From Pseudomonas laurylsulfatiphila (lineage in GTDB: Bacteria; Pseudomonadota; Gammaproteobacteria; Pseudomonadales; Pseudomonadaceae), in contig NZ_NIRS01000006.1 in the NCBI RefSeq assembly GCF_002934665.1, forward strand, positions 248,001 to 312,000: a DNA stretch of 64,000 bases. Reading direction: 5' to 3'. Position numbers and translations under genes: made by a program. Shown in pieces: positions 36,171-44,850 of this stretch. Each line of letters begins with the position of its first letter. The stretch's first letter is position 1. The notes beneath the pieces were generated by a model. The model was not told the DNA's origin. It made no database searches and saw only the letters and a program-made list of their open reading frames with translations.

Positions 36171-36941
36171 ATGCATCCCTACTTTTCCCTGCAAGGCCGC
36201 ACCGCCCTGGTGACCGGCGGCACCCGTGGTATCGGCAAGATGATCGCCAAGGCCTACGTCGAGGCGGGCGCCACCGTGTACGTATGCGCCCGCGACGCCG
36301 AAGCCTGCCGGCAAACCGCCGACGAACTCGGAGCGCTTGGACACTGCCACGCCATGGTGGCCGACCTCGCCACCGAAGAGGGCGTCCTGCAACTGGCCAC
36401 ACGCCTGGGCGAGCAGATTTCCCATCTGGACATCCTGGTGAACAATGCCGGCACCACCTGGGGTGCACCACTGGAGAGCTACCCGATCAAGGGCTGGGAA
36501 AAAGTCATGCAGCTCAACGTGACATCGGTATTCAACTGTATCCAGCAATTCCTGCCCCTGCTGCGCAAGGCCGGTTCAGCGCAGAATCCCGCGCGGATCA
36601 TCAACATTGGTTCGGTGGCCGGGATTTCATCCTTCGGCGAACAGGCGTATGCCTACGGGCCGAGCAAGGCGGCGCTGCATCAACTGTCGAGGATTCTGGC
36701 GCGCGAACTGGTGAGCCAACACATCAACGTCAATGTGATCGCCCCGGGTCGCTTTCCGAGCAAGATGACCCGGCACATTGGCGATGATGAACAGGCACTG
36801 GCCGAGGATACGGCGCTGATTCCAATGAAGCGTTGGGGCCGCGAGGAAGAGATGGCGGCGCTGGCGATCAGTCTGGCGAGCACCGCGGGGGCCTACATGA
36901 CCGGGAATATCATTCCTTTGGATGGCGGATTCAGTCTGTAG
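36171..36941 (+). CDS. rhlG: RhlG-type SDR ketoreductase
   Basis: A 256-residue short-chain dehydrogenase. It has the NADP-binding TGGTRGIG near residue 17, NNAG near 95, and a catalytic Ser...Tyr...Lys set in INIGSVAGIS and YAYGPSKAAL. The start MHPYFSLQGR, the length and much of the interior match what I recall of P. aeruginosa RhlG, a beta-ketoacyl reductase first linked to rhamnolipid and PHA precursors. That role has been disputed, and most strains of this group make no rhamnolipids, so the substrate here is open. Confidence 0.85.
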   Translation: MHPYFSLQGRTALVTGGTRGIGKMIAKAYVEAGATVYVCARDAEACRQTADELGALGHCHAMVADLATEEGVLQLATRLGEQISHLDILVNNAGTTWGAPLESYPIKGWEKVMQLNVTSVFNCIQQFLPLLRKAGSAQNPARIINIGSVAGISSFGEQAYAYGPSKAALHQLSRILARELVSQHINVNVIAPGRFPSKMTRHIGDDEQALAEDTALIPMKRWGREEEMAALAISLASTAGAYMTGNIIPLDGGFSL

Positions 36942-36955
36942 ATCGGCCGCGCGCC

Positions 36956-37049
36956 CATCGCGGGCAAGCCACGCTCCCACAGGGCTCTAGAGCGCACACA
37001 AAATTTGTGTCCATCACAGAACCTGTGGGAGCGTGGCTTGCCCGCGATG
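36956..37049. repeat. REP pair, family D (GGGAGCGTGGCTTGCCCGCGATG)
   Basis: Perfect 27-base inverted arms (36956-36982 and 37023-37049). The 40-base spacer contains its own ACACAAAATTTGTGT palindrome. It lies between rhlG and trmO. Confidence 0.85.
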
Positions 37050-37126
37050 ACGGACTGACAGGCGCCATCGGGCTAGAGGTCACGTGGGTTATCATGCCTG
37101 CCTTCATTCCGCCTCGACCTCAAACC

Positions 37127-37825
37127 ATGACCTACAGCGTTTCCCCTATCGGCTTCGTGCGCTCCTGCTTCAAGGAGAAATTCGCCATTCCGCGCCAGCC
37201 ACAACTGGCCCCGGCCGCCCGTGGGGTGCTGGAACTGGTGGCTCCGTTCGATCAAGGGGACGCAGTACAGGGCCTGGAGCAGGTCAGCCATGTGTGGCTG
37301 CTGTTCCTGTTCCACCAGGCCCTGGAGGAAAAGCCTCGCCTGAAGGTCCGCCCTCCTCGCCTCGGCGGCAACAAATCCATGGGCGTGTTTGCCACCCGCG
37401 CCACCCACCGCCCTAATGGCATCGGGCAATCAGTGGTGAAACTGGACAGGGTCGAAGCCAACCGCCTGTGGATCTCGGGCATCGATCTGCTGGATGGCAC
37501 GCCGATTCTCGATATCAAGCCTTACGTGCCCTACGCCGACATCATTGATACAGCCGCCAACAGCATCGCCAACGCTGCGCCGCCGCTGATTCCCGTGCAG
37601 TGGACGGACTCAGCGCTGCTGCAGGCTCACGAGCACGCCCGGCGCCTTGATGAGCCTTTGGTTGAGCTGATCGAGCAATGCCTGGCGCAAGACCCACGCC
37701 CGGCCTATCAAACGCCTGCACCCGAGCGGGAATACGGCGCGCAGTTCTGGGATCTGGATGTGCGTTGGCATTACCCGACACCGGAGCTGATCCGCGTCCT
37801 GGAAGTCATTCCTGCAAAGGGCTGA
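37127..37825 (+). CDS. trmO: tRNA (N6-threonylcarbamoyladenosine-N6)-methyltransferase TrmO
   Basis: A 232-residue protein of the TrmO/TsaA/YaeB family, which methylates t6A37 in some threonine tRNAs using SAM. The N-terminal beta-barrel shows SPIGFVRSCFKEKFAIPRQP, then VWLLFLFH and FATRATHRPNGIGQSVV, the conserved SAM-site signature RPNxIG. LDIKPYVPYAD follows. The C-terminal EYGAQFWDLDVRWHY is also typical. The ATG at 37127 is the family start. Confidence 0.92.
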   Translation: MTYSVSPIGFVRSCFKEKFAIPRQPQLAPAARGVLELVAPFDQGDAVQGLEQVSHVWLLFLFHQALEEKPRLKVRPPRLGGNKSMGVFATRATHRPNGIGQSVVKLDRVEANRLWISGIDLLDGTPILDIKPYVPYADIIDTAANSIANAAPPLIPVQWTDSALLQAHEHARRLDEPLVELIEQCLAQDPRPAYQTPAPEREYGAQFWDLDVRWHYPTPELIRVLEVIPAKG

Positions 37826-37840
37826 ACGCTGGAAACGAAT

Positions 37841-37877
37841 AAGCCCGCATGACCTTCCCAAGTCATGCGGGCTTTTC
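37841..37877 (+). terminator. Terminator of trmO
   Basis: AAGCCCGCATGAC paired with GTCATGCGGGCTT, followed by a short T run. Confidence 0.9.
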
Positions 37878-37896
37878 AGATGCGCTGCAAATCTAC

Positions 37897-37996
37897 TGTA
37901 GGAGCGAGCCTGCTCGCGAAAAACCTGAGGACGCCGCTGGGTATCAAGCTTCCCGCGTTATCGTTGACCTCCATCGCGAGCAGGCTCGCTCCTACA
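37897..37996. repeat. REP pair, family A
   Basis: Inverted copies of the GGAGCGAGCCTGCTCGCGA unit at about 37897-37919 and 37974-37996, between the convergent trmO and fpr genes. Confidence 0.85.
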
Positions 37997-38008
37997 CGTG
38001 ACCGGCGG

Positions 38009-38788
38009 TCACTTCTCGACGAACGCACGCTCGATCAGGTAGTCACCCGGCTCGCGCATCCGCGGCGAAACCTTCAGGCCGAAGCTGTTCAGCACTTCGC
38101 TGGTCTCGTCAAGCATGCTCGGGCTGCCGCACAGCATGGCGCGGTCGTCCTGCGGGTTGATCGGTGGCAGACCGATGTCGCTGAACAGCTTGCCGCTGCG
38201 CATCAGGTCGGTCAGGCGGCCTTCGTTCTCGAACGGCTCGCGGGTTACGGTCGGGTAGTAGATCAACTTGTCACGCAGGGCCTCGCCGAAGAATTCGTTC
38301 TGCGGCAGGTGCTCGGTGATGAACTCCCGGTAAGCGACTTCGTTGACGTAACGCACGCCGTGGCACAGGATCACTTTTTCGAAACGCTCGTAGGTTTCCG
38401 GGTCCTGGATGACGCTCATGAACGGCGCCAGACCGGTACCGGTGCTGAGCAGGTACAAATGTTTGCCTGGCTTCAAGTCATCCAGCACCAGTGTGCCGGT
38501 AGGCTTCTTGCTGATGATGATCTCGTCGCCTTCCTTCAGATGCTGCAACTGCGAAGTCAGCGGACCATCAGGCACCTTGATGCTGAAGAACTCGAGATGC
38601 TCTTCCCAGTTCGGGCTGGCAATCGAGTAAGCGCGCATAAGCGGGCGGCCGTTGGGCTGTTGCAGGCCGATCATCACGAACTGACCGTTCTCGAAGCGCA
38701 GGCCCGGATCACGGGTGCACTTGAAGCTGAACAGAGTGTCGTTCCAGTGGTGAACACTGAGGACACGCTCGTGGTTCATGTTGCTCAT
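38009..38788 (-). CDS. fpr: Ferredoxin--NADP(+) reductase
   Basis: A 259-residue FAD enzyme of the bacterial Fpr type that exchanges electrons between NADPH and ferredoxin or flavodoxin. The FAD site reads RAYSIASPNWEEHLEF, and the NADP site LLSTGTGLAPFMS and CGSPSMLDE. The protein ends in FVEK, as in the pseudomonad subclass. A CAGGAG site precedes the ATG at 38788; a second ATG nine bases later is also possible. It is divergent from a LysR gene of the FinR type, which activates fpr under superoxide in P. putida. Confidence 0.95.
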   Translation of the reverse strand: MSNMNHERVLSVHHWNDTLFSFKCTRDPGLRFENGQFVMIGLQQPNGRPLMRAYSIASPNWEEHLEFFSIKVPDGPLTSQLQHLKEGDEIIISKKPTGTLVLDDLKPGKHLYLLSTGTGLAPFMSVIQDPETYERFEKVILCHGVRYVNEVAYREFITEHLPQNEFFGEALRDKLIYYPTVTREPFENEGRLTDLMRSGKLFSDIGLPPINPQDDRAMLCGSPSMLDETSEVLNSFGLKVSPRMREPGDYLIERAFVEK

Positions 38789-38933
38789 GTACGTGGGACT
38801 CCTGGAGATTGGTCTGCGCGTGTTCGGTGTGCTCTGCAAGAAAGCCAGCTCTGCGCAATTGCATCGCATTCTAAAGGCAGAGACAATATCTGTTAAATGG
38901 ATTATTAAGATAAGGGTTATCGGTTATATCGAT

Positions 38934-39860
38934 ATGCGATTTACTCTCCGTCAACTTCAAGTATTCGTCGCCGTCGCCCAGCAGGAAAGCGTGTCCCGTG
39001 CTGCGGGCCTGCTCAACCTCTCGCAATCGGCGGCGAGCACCTCGATCACCGAACTGGAGCGCCAGTGCAGCTGCCAACTGTTCGACCGCGCCGGCAAACG
39101 GCTGAGCCTGAACGCCCTCGGTAAACAACTATTGCCGCAAGCGGTCGCCCTGCTGGACCAGGCCAAGGAAATCGAAGACCTGCTCAACGGAAAGTCCGGT
39201 TTCGGCTCGCTGGCCGTGGGCGCGACCCTGACCATCGGCAATTACCTGGCCACCCTGCTGATCGGCAGCTTCATGCAGCGCCATCCGGAAAGCCAGGTGA
39301 AGCTGCACGTGCAGAATACTGCCAACATTGTGCAGCAGGTGGCCCACTATGAAATTGACCTGGGTCTGATCGAAGGCGACTGCAGTCACCCGGACATCGA
39401 AGTGCAAAGCTGGGTCGAGGACGAACTGGTGGTGTTTTGCGCCCCTCAGCATCCGCTGGCCAAGCGCGGCACGGCCACCATGGACGAGTTGAGCCACGAA
39501 GCCTGGATCTTGCGCGAACAGGGTTCCGGCACACGGCTGACCTTCGATCAAGCCATGCGCCATCACCGTTCTTCCTTGAATATCCGCCTGGAGCTTGAGC
39601 ACACCGAAGCGATCAAGCGCGCGGTGGAATCAGGTTTGGGGATTGGCTGCATTTCCCGGCTGGCTTTGCGCGACGCATTCCGCCGCGGCAGCCTGGTGCC
39701 TGTCGAGACGCCGGATCTGGATCTGGCGCGACAGTTTTATTTCATCTGGCATAAACAGAAATATCAGACCTCGGCGATGCGCGAATTCCTCGATCTGTGC
39801 CGCGCCTTCACCGCCGGGGTTCAGCGCAGCGACGAGATCGTGCTGCCGACGATCGCTTAG
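38934..39860 (+). CDS. finR: LysR-type regulator, FinR-like
   Basis: A 308-residue LysR regulator starting MRFTLRQLQVFVAVAQQESV, with the winged helix-turn-helix SRAAGLLNLSQSAASTSITE and a periplasmic-binding-protein-like effector domain (GATLTIGNYLATLLIGSF). The divergent position next to fpr matches finR of P. putida, which senses oxidative stress and controls fpr; the name rests on that synteny. The ribosome site is poor. Its last bases overlap dgkA on the other strand. Confidence 0.82.
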   Translation: MRFTLRQLQVFVAVAQQESVSRAAGLLNLSQSAASTSITELERQCSCQLFDRAGKRLSLNALGKQLLPQAVALLDQAKEIEDLLNGKSGFGSLAVGATLTIGNYLATLLIGSFMQRHPESQVKLHVQNTANIVQQVAHYEIDLGLIEGDCSHPDIEVQSWVEDELVVFCAPQHPLAKRGTATMDELSHEAWILREQGSGTRLTFDQAMRHHRSSLNIRLELEHTEAIKRAVESGLGIGCISRLALRDAFRRGSLVPVETPDLDLARQFYFIWHKQKYQTSAMREFLDLCRAFTAGVQRSDEIVLPTIA

Positions 39861-40219
39861 AGCAGGATGACCGCCCACACCAGGGCAATCATGCTCAATG
39901 CCACGAACTGGGCGGCACTGCCCATGTCCTTGGCATTCTTGGACAGCGGGTGCCGCTCAAGGGAAATGCGGTCGATGGCCGCTTCCACGGCCGAATTGAG
40001 CAACTCGACGATCAACGCCAGCAGGCATACCGCGATCAACAACGCCTGTTCGACCCGGCTGACATTCAGGAAGAACGACAATGGAATCAGGATGACGTTG
40101 AGCAATACCAGTTGCCGAAAAGCGGCTTCGCCGGTGAAGGCTGCGCGCAGGCCGTCCAGCGAATAACCGGAGGCATTGAGAATACGTTTCAGACCGGTCT
40201 GGCCTTTGAAAGGTGACAT
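39857..40219 (-). CDS. dgkA: Diacylglycerol kinase
   Basis: A 120-residue, three-helix inner-membrane kinase that phosphorylates diacylglycerol left by lipid A and periplasmic glucan decoration. The catalytic signature ELLNSAVEAAIDR is intact, and the amphipathic N terminus GLKRILNASGYSLDGLRAAF is present. It lies 76 bases downstream of erdR on the same strand; the ATG at 40219 gives the usual length. Confidence 0.95.
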   Translation of the reverse strand: MSPFKGQTGLKRILNASGYSLDGLRAAFTGEAAFRQLVLLNVILIPLSFFLNVSRVEQALLIAVCLLALIVELLNSAVEAAIDRISLERHPLSKNAKDMGSAAQFVALSMIALVWAVILL

Positions 40220-40295
40220 AGAGTGGGCAACTGACAAAAAAGGAAGTGGGAAAGCTAGTTCAACCAAAGTCAAAAAAGCGTGAAGTTGCCAGCCT

Positions 40296-40946
40296 TTAAT
40301 GGCTGGAAGTTGACTCAAGTTGTTGCAGGAGCAGCGCGGCCTGGGTCCGGGTCCGCACATTCAGTTTACGGAAAATCGCGGTCACGTGCGCCTTGATAGT
40401 CGCCTCGGAAACACTCAGCTCGTAGGCGATCTGCTTGTTCAGCAAGCCTTCGCAGACCATGGTCAGCACCCGGAATTGCTGCGGTGTCAGACTGGCAAGG
40501 CCTTCGCTGGCCGCCTTGGCCTCTGCCGAAACGCTGACCGCTTCGAATGCCTGCGGCGGCCAGAACACATCGCCATCGAGGACCGCACGCACGGCTTTCT
40601 GGATCACACCCAAGTCGCTGGATTTGGGAATGAAGCCACTGGCGCCGAACTCACGGGACTTGACCATGATGGTCGGCTCTTCCTGGGCCGAGACCATGAC
40701 CACCGGAATCTGCGGGTACTGACCGCGCAGCAGGACCAGCCCGGAAAAACCGTAGGCCCCCGGCATGTTCAGGTCCAGCAGTACCAGATCCCAGTCGGAT
40801 TTTTCCGTCAGGCGGACTTCCAGTTCGGCAATGCTCGCCACCTCCACCAGACGGACATCCGGGCCAAGGCCCAGGGTCAACGCTTGATGCAAGGCACTAC
40901 GAAACAGCGGATGGTCATCGGCAATCAGGATTTCGTATGTGGCCAT
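40296..40946 (-). CDS. erdR: NarL/LuxR-type response regulator, ErdR-like
   Basis: A 216-residue response regulator. The receiver domain has the acidic pair in ILIADDHPLF, the phosphoacceptor Asp in LVLLDLNMPG and the conserved Lys in FIPKSS. The C-terminal LuxR helix-turn-helix reads LLNKQIAYELSVSEATIKAHV. Its place directly before dgkA is that of erdR (PA3604) in P. aeruginosa, part of the cascade controlling ethanol oxidation, acetyl-CoA synthetase and related genes. The cognate kinase is not nearby. Confidence 0.82.
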   Translation of the reverse strand: MATYEILIADDHPLFRSALHQALTLGLGPDVRLVEVASIAELEVRLTEKSDWDLVLLDLNMPGAYGFSGLVLLRGQYPQIPVVMVSAQEEPTIMVKSREFGASGFIPKSSDLGVIQKAVRAVLDGDVFWPPQAFEAVSVSAEAKAASEGLASLTPQQFRVLTMVCEGLLNKQIAYELSVSEATIKAHVTAIFRKLNVRTRTQAALLLQQLESTSSH

Positions 40947-41164
40947 TTTTCAAATGATCCTGTTTTTCATGGGACGCCCGATGCATTCGGACCTCGCCAA
41001 AGCACCTCAAGGCACAGCCATGGAGTTGCACTCACCAGGCACGTTCAACGCAAGAAACGCCATTGCAAACGCTGGCCGCACCCTGATCGGCGCCAAGCAT
41101 GCCCAGCGAAGCCGGGGTGGTCAAGCCGCATGCCCGGTACAGTTTATTGCAGTATGAGCGACAA

Positions 41165-41923
41165 TCAGTCCACCAAAGGAGTGACCGACTGGACATAGGG
41201 CATCAACTCGGCATGCGCCGGGGTCGAAACGTTCATGTCCAACTGATGTTTGGCGTCGAGGTAATGCTGGCTGAACACATCAAAGTAGGCATCCAGCGCC
41301 GAGGCTGCGTCGACATCGCCCGCAAGGTCGAGACACAGCGCCGCCACTTCCGCCGTGCACAGATGCTCGCTGCGGGTCGAGCGGCGCAACCGGTAGCGCG
41401 AGAGTTTTTCAGGCAACAGGCTGAGGATCGGCAATCGATCGAAATAGGGGCTCTTGCGAAAGATCTTTCGCGCTTCGGTCCAGGTCGCGTCCAACAGAAT
41501 GAACAACGGACGCTTCGTGCCATCGACATCCACACTGTTTGTCACCCGCTCAGGCTCGACATATTCACCCGGAAACACCAGGTACGGCAGCCATTGCGGG
41601 TCGGACAACAGCGCCAGCAACTTCGGATCGACCTCCGTACGGGACCAGATGAAGGCGTGGTTGTCAGGGACCACGTCGGCGATCAGCCAACCGGTGTTGC
41701 TCGGCTTGAACACTTCCTTGTTGGTCATGATCAGGCACACGCCGGAGCGGGTCGCGACCTGCGGACGCCATGCGCACAGGCAGTGGCTCTCGATCACCCG
41801 GCAGTCACGGCAACGCGGCGCACGCCAGCCACGGGCCTGAATCGGCTTGATGCCCTCCTCCTCACGCTGATCGCGCAAGCGGGCTACGGCATTCAAGGCA
41901 AAGCGCGCGGGGGTGGGGCTCAT
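41165..41923 (-). CDS. DTW-domain tRNA-uridine aminocarboxypropyltransferase
   Basis: About 252 residues. The DTW motif appears as LLDATWTEARK, and an N-terminal Cys cluster (CRDCRVIESHCLCAW) probably binds zinc. The DTW family includes TapT (YfiP) and DtwA/B, which add an aminocarboxypropyl group to uridine 47 (or 20) in the variable or D loop of tRNAs. The start is uncertain: ATG at 41923 has a weak ribosome site, and a GTG at 41965 would add 14 residues. Confidence 0.82.
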   Translation of the reverse strand: MSPTPARFALNAVARLRDQREEEGIKPIQARGWRAPRCRDCRVIESHCLCAWRPQVATRSGVCLIMTNKEVFKPSNTGWLIADVVPDNHAFIWSRTEVDPKLLALLSDPQWLPYLVFPGEYVEPERVTNSVDVDGTKRPLFILLDATWTEARKIFRKSPYFDRLPILSLLPEKLSRYRLRRSTRSEHLCTAEVAALCLDLAGDVDAASALDAYFDVFSQHYLDAKHQLDMNVSTPAHAELMPYVQSVTPLVD

Positions 41924-42111
41924 AGCGGGCAACGCCCACAGAGAAGGAAACTCGACACGAAACACACTCGACAGGGTAAAAAGTGCCAGCAGTTTACCAG
42001 ACCGCCCGGCGCAAGCCTGTACCGTCCAGCCCGCCTCCCCTATAATTCGCCGCCACTGAACGCACAGTCACGTGACGGGTCAAACCCCCATCACTGAACC
42101 AGGAGAGTTTC

Positions 42112-42534
42112 ATGCTGCGCCTTATCGTTCCTACCGCGGCCATTTTGCTGGCGTCGTCCCTCAATGCCCAGGCTGCGTCCTTGAAAGACACGGAACTGAA
42201 CAAAATGCTGCAAAACGTCGCCACCCAGAGCAGCGTCGGCACTCCACGAGCGATCAACGAAGACATTCTCGATCAAGGCTACACCGTTGAAGGCAAACAA
42301 CTGATCAACCACCTGAGTGTGCAGAGCAGCCACGCCGACAAGATGCGTGCAGACCCGAAGGCGGTGTACTTCCAGTTGGGCGCTTCTGTCTGCAGGAACG
42401 AAGGGTTTCGCAAGCTGATGGCCAAGGGCGCGATCATGCGTTACGACTTCACCGAGGTGAAGACCAACCGTCCGGTCGGCTCCGCCAGCTTCCAGGAATC
42501 GGATTGCCTGCAACCGGCCAAGAAGAAAAAGTAA
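42112..42534 (+). CDS. PA3611-family exported protein
   Basis: A 140-residue protein with a Sec signal peptide (MLRLIVPTAAILLASSLNAQA). The mature part ends in a Lys run. The sequence, with QSSVGTPRAINEDILDQGY and LINHLSVQSSHADKMR, matches what I recall of P. aeruginosa PA3611, called a quorum-sensing-regulated virulence factor of known structure but unknown mechanism. The synteny (DTW gene, then LOG gene and recA) also fits. It is likely periplasmic or secreted. A GGAG site precedes the ATG. Confidence 0.82.
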   Translation: MLRLIVPTAAILLASSLNAQAASLKDTELNKMLQNVATQSSVGTPRAINEDILDQGYTVEGKQLINHLSVQSSHADKMRADPKAVYFQLGASVCRNEGFRKLMAKGAIMRYDFTEVKTNRPVGSASFQESDCLQPAKKKK

Positions 42535-42729
42535 TCACCGGGAATTGGCGCGCCGCTGTTCATCTTCGGCGCGCAATTCTGCCAGCAGCGCCTGCAAGTA
42601 ATGCGAACGGCGTTCGCCGCCACGCAAACGCCGGCAGCACTCCTCTTCGAGGCTCAAATGATTGGCCTCGGCTGATGACTTCAACAATCGATACAGTTGC
42701 GTATCGACCTCCAGAACGACTCTGGCCAT
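42535..42729 (-). CDS. Small ribbon-helix-helix-like protein
   Basis: A 64-residue protein. The start MARVVLEVDTQLYRLLKSSA, then NHLSLEEECCRRLRGGERRS, has the spacing of a ribbon-helix-helix (Arc/MetJ) fold: a short strand, a helix, and a second helix opened by Ser. It may be a small DNA-binding regulator or antitoxin-like protein. No toxin gene is adjacent. Its stop codon directly abuts the stop of the convergent PA3611-like gene. Confidence 0.6.
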   Translation of the reverse strand: MARVVLEVDTQLYRLLKSSAEANHLSLEEECCRRLRGGERRSHYLQALLAELRAEDEQRRANSR

Positions 42730-43210
42730 GGTTTCCCGCCTCCCTGCACTTCACTCATGTTTGAGCGATTAAATCCTTGAACTGCATGTGCCGTGCGCCC
42801 TGCCGTTGACGCAAAGTTGTCGTGTGGCACCTGTAACTTAGTAAATCAGAGTGCGGCACAGGCGACGCCTGTTCAGACGAGCGGTGAAACCACCTTGCAA
42901 ATCGTCAATAAGCGGTTGCCAGCAAAGACGTTGTGGCGCAATGATCAATCAGCGCAAATCATTGTGAAGGTCTAGATTTCAGGTATCCACGTTCACTTTT
43001 TCAGGGCTGGAAAGGGGCTGGCCGTCGCTTGCCGTGTTGTGCGATTGTTTCTTTCATCCAAGGGAAAAACAGAACCTGTTTGGATGATCCGATGTCTTTC
43101 GGGTCAAGTAGATCGCCCAGGCATGGGCCTGGGCAGACAGCGACACATGAAGTGTCGTGGCACCGGCGTACGTTGTCGGGCCGAGGGTTCTGTGCAGAAG
43201 GAGAAGTTGA
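42730..43210. other. Long leader region upstream of the LOG-family gene
   Basis: About 480 bases with no convincing coding frame. The right half (about 43050-43210) is rich in inverted repeats: CATCCAA/TTGGATG at 43055-43086, GCCCAGGC/GCCTGGGC at 43115-43134 and CGACAC/GTGTCG at 43141-43157. In addition ACAGAACC (43069-43076) is complementary to GGTTCTGT (43186-43193), just before the AAGGAG ribosome site. This looks like a structured 5' untranslated region. Confidence 0.45.
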
Positions 43211-44329
43211 ATGCCTTACCAACCGAATGACCTCCTGAGCCGTCATTTCGAAGAAAGCGGCCACGACCTCCTCAGCAAGGTCGAAGAACAACTCAAGCTG
43301 ATTTCACCCAACAGCCCGAACATCCCGATCTACCGTGACATGATCCTGACCGTGCTGCGCATGGCCCAGGAAGACCATAACCGCTGGAACGCCAAAATCA
43401 CCCTGCAAGCCCTGCGCGAACTGGAACAGGCCTTCCGCGTGCTCGAACAATTCAAGGGACGGCGCAAGGTCACTGTTTTCGGCTCGGCCCGTACCCCCAT
43501 GGAACACCCGCTCTACAGGATGGCCCGGGAACTCGGCGCCGCTCTGGCGCGCTCGGACATGATGGTCATTACCGGCGCCGGTGGCGGCATCATGGCCGCC
43601 GCCCACGAGGGCGCCGGCCTGACACACAGCCTGGGGTTCAACATTACCCTGCCCTTCGAGCAGCATGCCAATCCCACTGTCGACGGCACGACCAACCTGC
43701 TGCCCTTCCATTTCTTCTTCACCCGCAAGCTGTTCTTCGTCAAGGAAGCCGATGCCCTGGTGCTGTGCCCGGGCGGCTTTGGCACGCTGGATGAAGCCCT
43801 GGAAGTGCTGACTCTGATTCAGACCGGCAAGAGTCCATTGGTGCCCGTGGTGCTGCTCGACGCGCCGGGCGGTAAATTCTGGCAAGGCGCACTGGACTTC
43901 ATTCACCAGCAACTGGAGCAAAACCATTACATCCTGCCCACTGACATGAAGCTAGTGAGACTGGTCTACAACGTCGAAGAAGCGGTAGAGCACATCAACC
44001 AGTTCTACAGCAACTTCCACTCCAGTCGCTGGCTCAAGCATCAGTTCCTGATTCGCATGAATCACTCACTCAACGACCAGGCACTTGAGTACATGCAGGA
44101 GGCTTTCGCCGACCTGTGCCTGAGCGATCATTTCCATCAGCACGCTTACAGCGGTGAAGAACACGACGAAGCCGAATTCAGCCATCTGGCGCGACTGGTC
44201 TTCAACTTCAACGCCCGCAATCATGGCCGGCTGCGCGAACTTGTGGACTACATCAACCTGCCGGAAAACTGGGCACAATCAAAAACCCAGGCACAACAAC
44301 GCACGCGGGAGCCGTCAAAGGTTACGTGA
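43211..44329 (+). CDS. LOG-family nucleotide-binding protein
   Basis: A 372-residue protein with a central LOG/lysine-decarboxylase-like Rossmann domain (about residues 95-265). VTVFGSARTPMEHPLYRMAR, ITGAGGGIMAAAHEGA and the diagnostic PGGFGTLDE are seen. Characterised LOG proteins are phosphoribohydrolases that split nucleoside monophosphates (cytokinin LOG, PpnN). Extra N- and C-terminal helical parts make it longer than LOG proper but shorter than E. coli PpnN, so the substrate is open. An AAGGAG site sits eight bases before the ATG, and the leader is structured. Confidence 0.82.
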   Translation: MPYQPNDLLSRHFEESGHDLLSKVEEQLKLISPNSPNIPIYRDMILTVLRMAQEDHNRWNAKITLQALRELEQAFRVLEQFKGRRKVTVFGSARTPMEHPLYRMARELGAALARSDMMVITGAGGGIMAAAHEGAGLTHSLGFNITLPFEQHANPTVDGTTNLLPFHFFFTRKLFFVKEADALVLCPGGFGTLDEALEVLTLIQTGKSPLVPVVLLDAPGGKFWQGALDFIHQQLEQNHYILPTDMKLVRLVYNVEEAVEHINQFYSNFHSSRWLKHQFLIRMNHSLNDQALEYMQEAFADLCLSDHFHQHAYSGEEHDEAEFSHLARLVFNFNARNHGRLRELVDYINLPENWAQSKTQAQQRTREPSKVT

Positions 44330-44336
44330 GGCATAA

Positions 44337-44370
44337 AAAAACGGCCCGCTATCGAAATAGCGGGCCGTTT
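44337..44370. terminator. Bidirectional terminator between LOG gene and recX
   Basis: ACGGCCCGCTAT paired with ATAGCGGGCCGT around a CGAA loop, with A and T runs on the two sides. It serves the convergent LOG gene and recX. Confidence 0.9.
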
Positions 44371-44374
44371 CAGT

Positions 44375-44842
44375 TCAGTCGTCCATCCCTCGACCGCTGA
44401 ACAGTCGGTTGATCATTTCCATGGAGTATCCCCGATACGCCAGGAATCGGCCTTGTTTGGCTCGCTCCCGGACATCTGCCGGCAATTGCCCGGAGAATTT
44501 ACGTCGCCAGGTGTCGGCCAACTGCTCCTGCCAGTCGATACCGCTCTCACGCAGGGCGAGTTCAATGTCGATGCGTTGCAGGCCGCGCTGGCTCAACTCT
44601 TCACGAATGCGTAAAGGGCCATAACCGGAACGGGCGCGGTAGGAAACGAAACTTTCGAGGTAACGGGTTTCAGACAACAACCCCTCTTCCGTCAACCGGT
44701 CGAGTGCTGTTTCGATCATTTCAGGGAGGGCGCCGCGCTGACGCAGTTTACGCGTCAGCTCGACTCGACCGTGCTCGCGTCGTGCGAGCAGGTCCATTGC
44801 GGTTCGCCGCACCGCGACGAGTGTATCGAGTACGGCGGTCAT
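44375..44842 (-). CDS. recX: RecA regulator RecX
   Basis: A 155-residue helical-repeat protein that caps RecA filaments and limits RecA activity. The family region [18 protein letters not shown] and the repeat [20 protein letters not shown] are present, and the protein ends in [13 protein letters not shown]. It starts eight bases after the recA stop, so it is co-transcribed with recA under the SOS box. Confidence 0.94.
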   Translation of the reverse strand: MTAVLDTLVAVRRTAMDLLARREHGRVELTRKLRQRGALPEMIETALDRLTEEGLLSETRYLESFVSYRARSGYGPLRIREELSQRGLQRIDIELALRESGIDWQEQLADTWRRKFSGQLPADVRERAKQGRFLAYRGYSMEMINRLFSGRGMDD

Positions 44843-44850
44843 CGCTTCGA

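Noticed and set aside
42793-42975. Plus-strand frame of 60 codons upstream of the LOG gene
   Set aside because: No ribosome site or domain, and it lies in a probable untranslated region.
43029-43238. Plus-strand frame of 69 codons overlapping the LOG leader
   Set aside because: It overlaps the hairpins and the real start of the LOG gene in another frame, so it is probably a chance frame.
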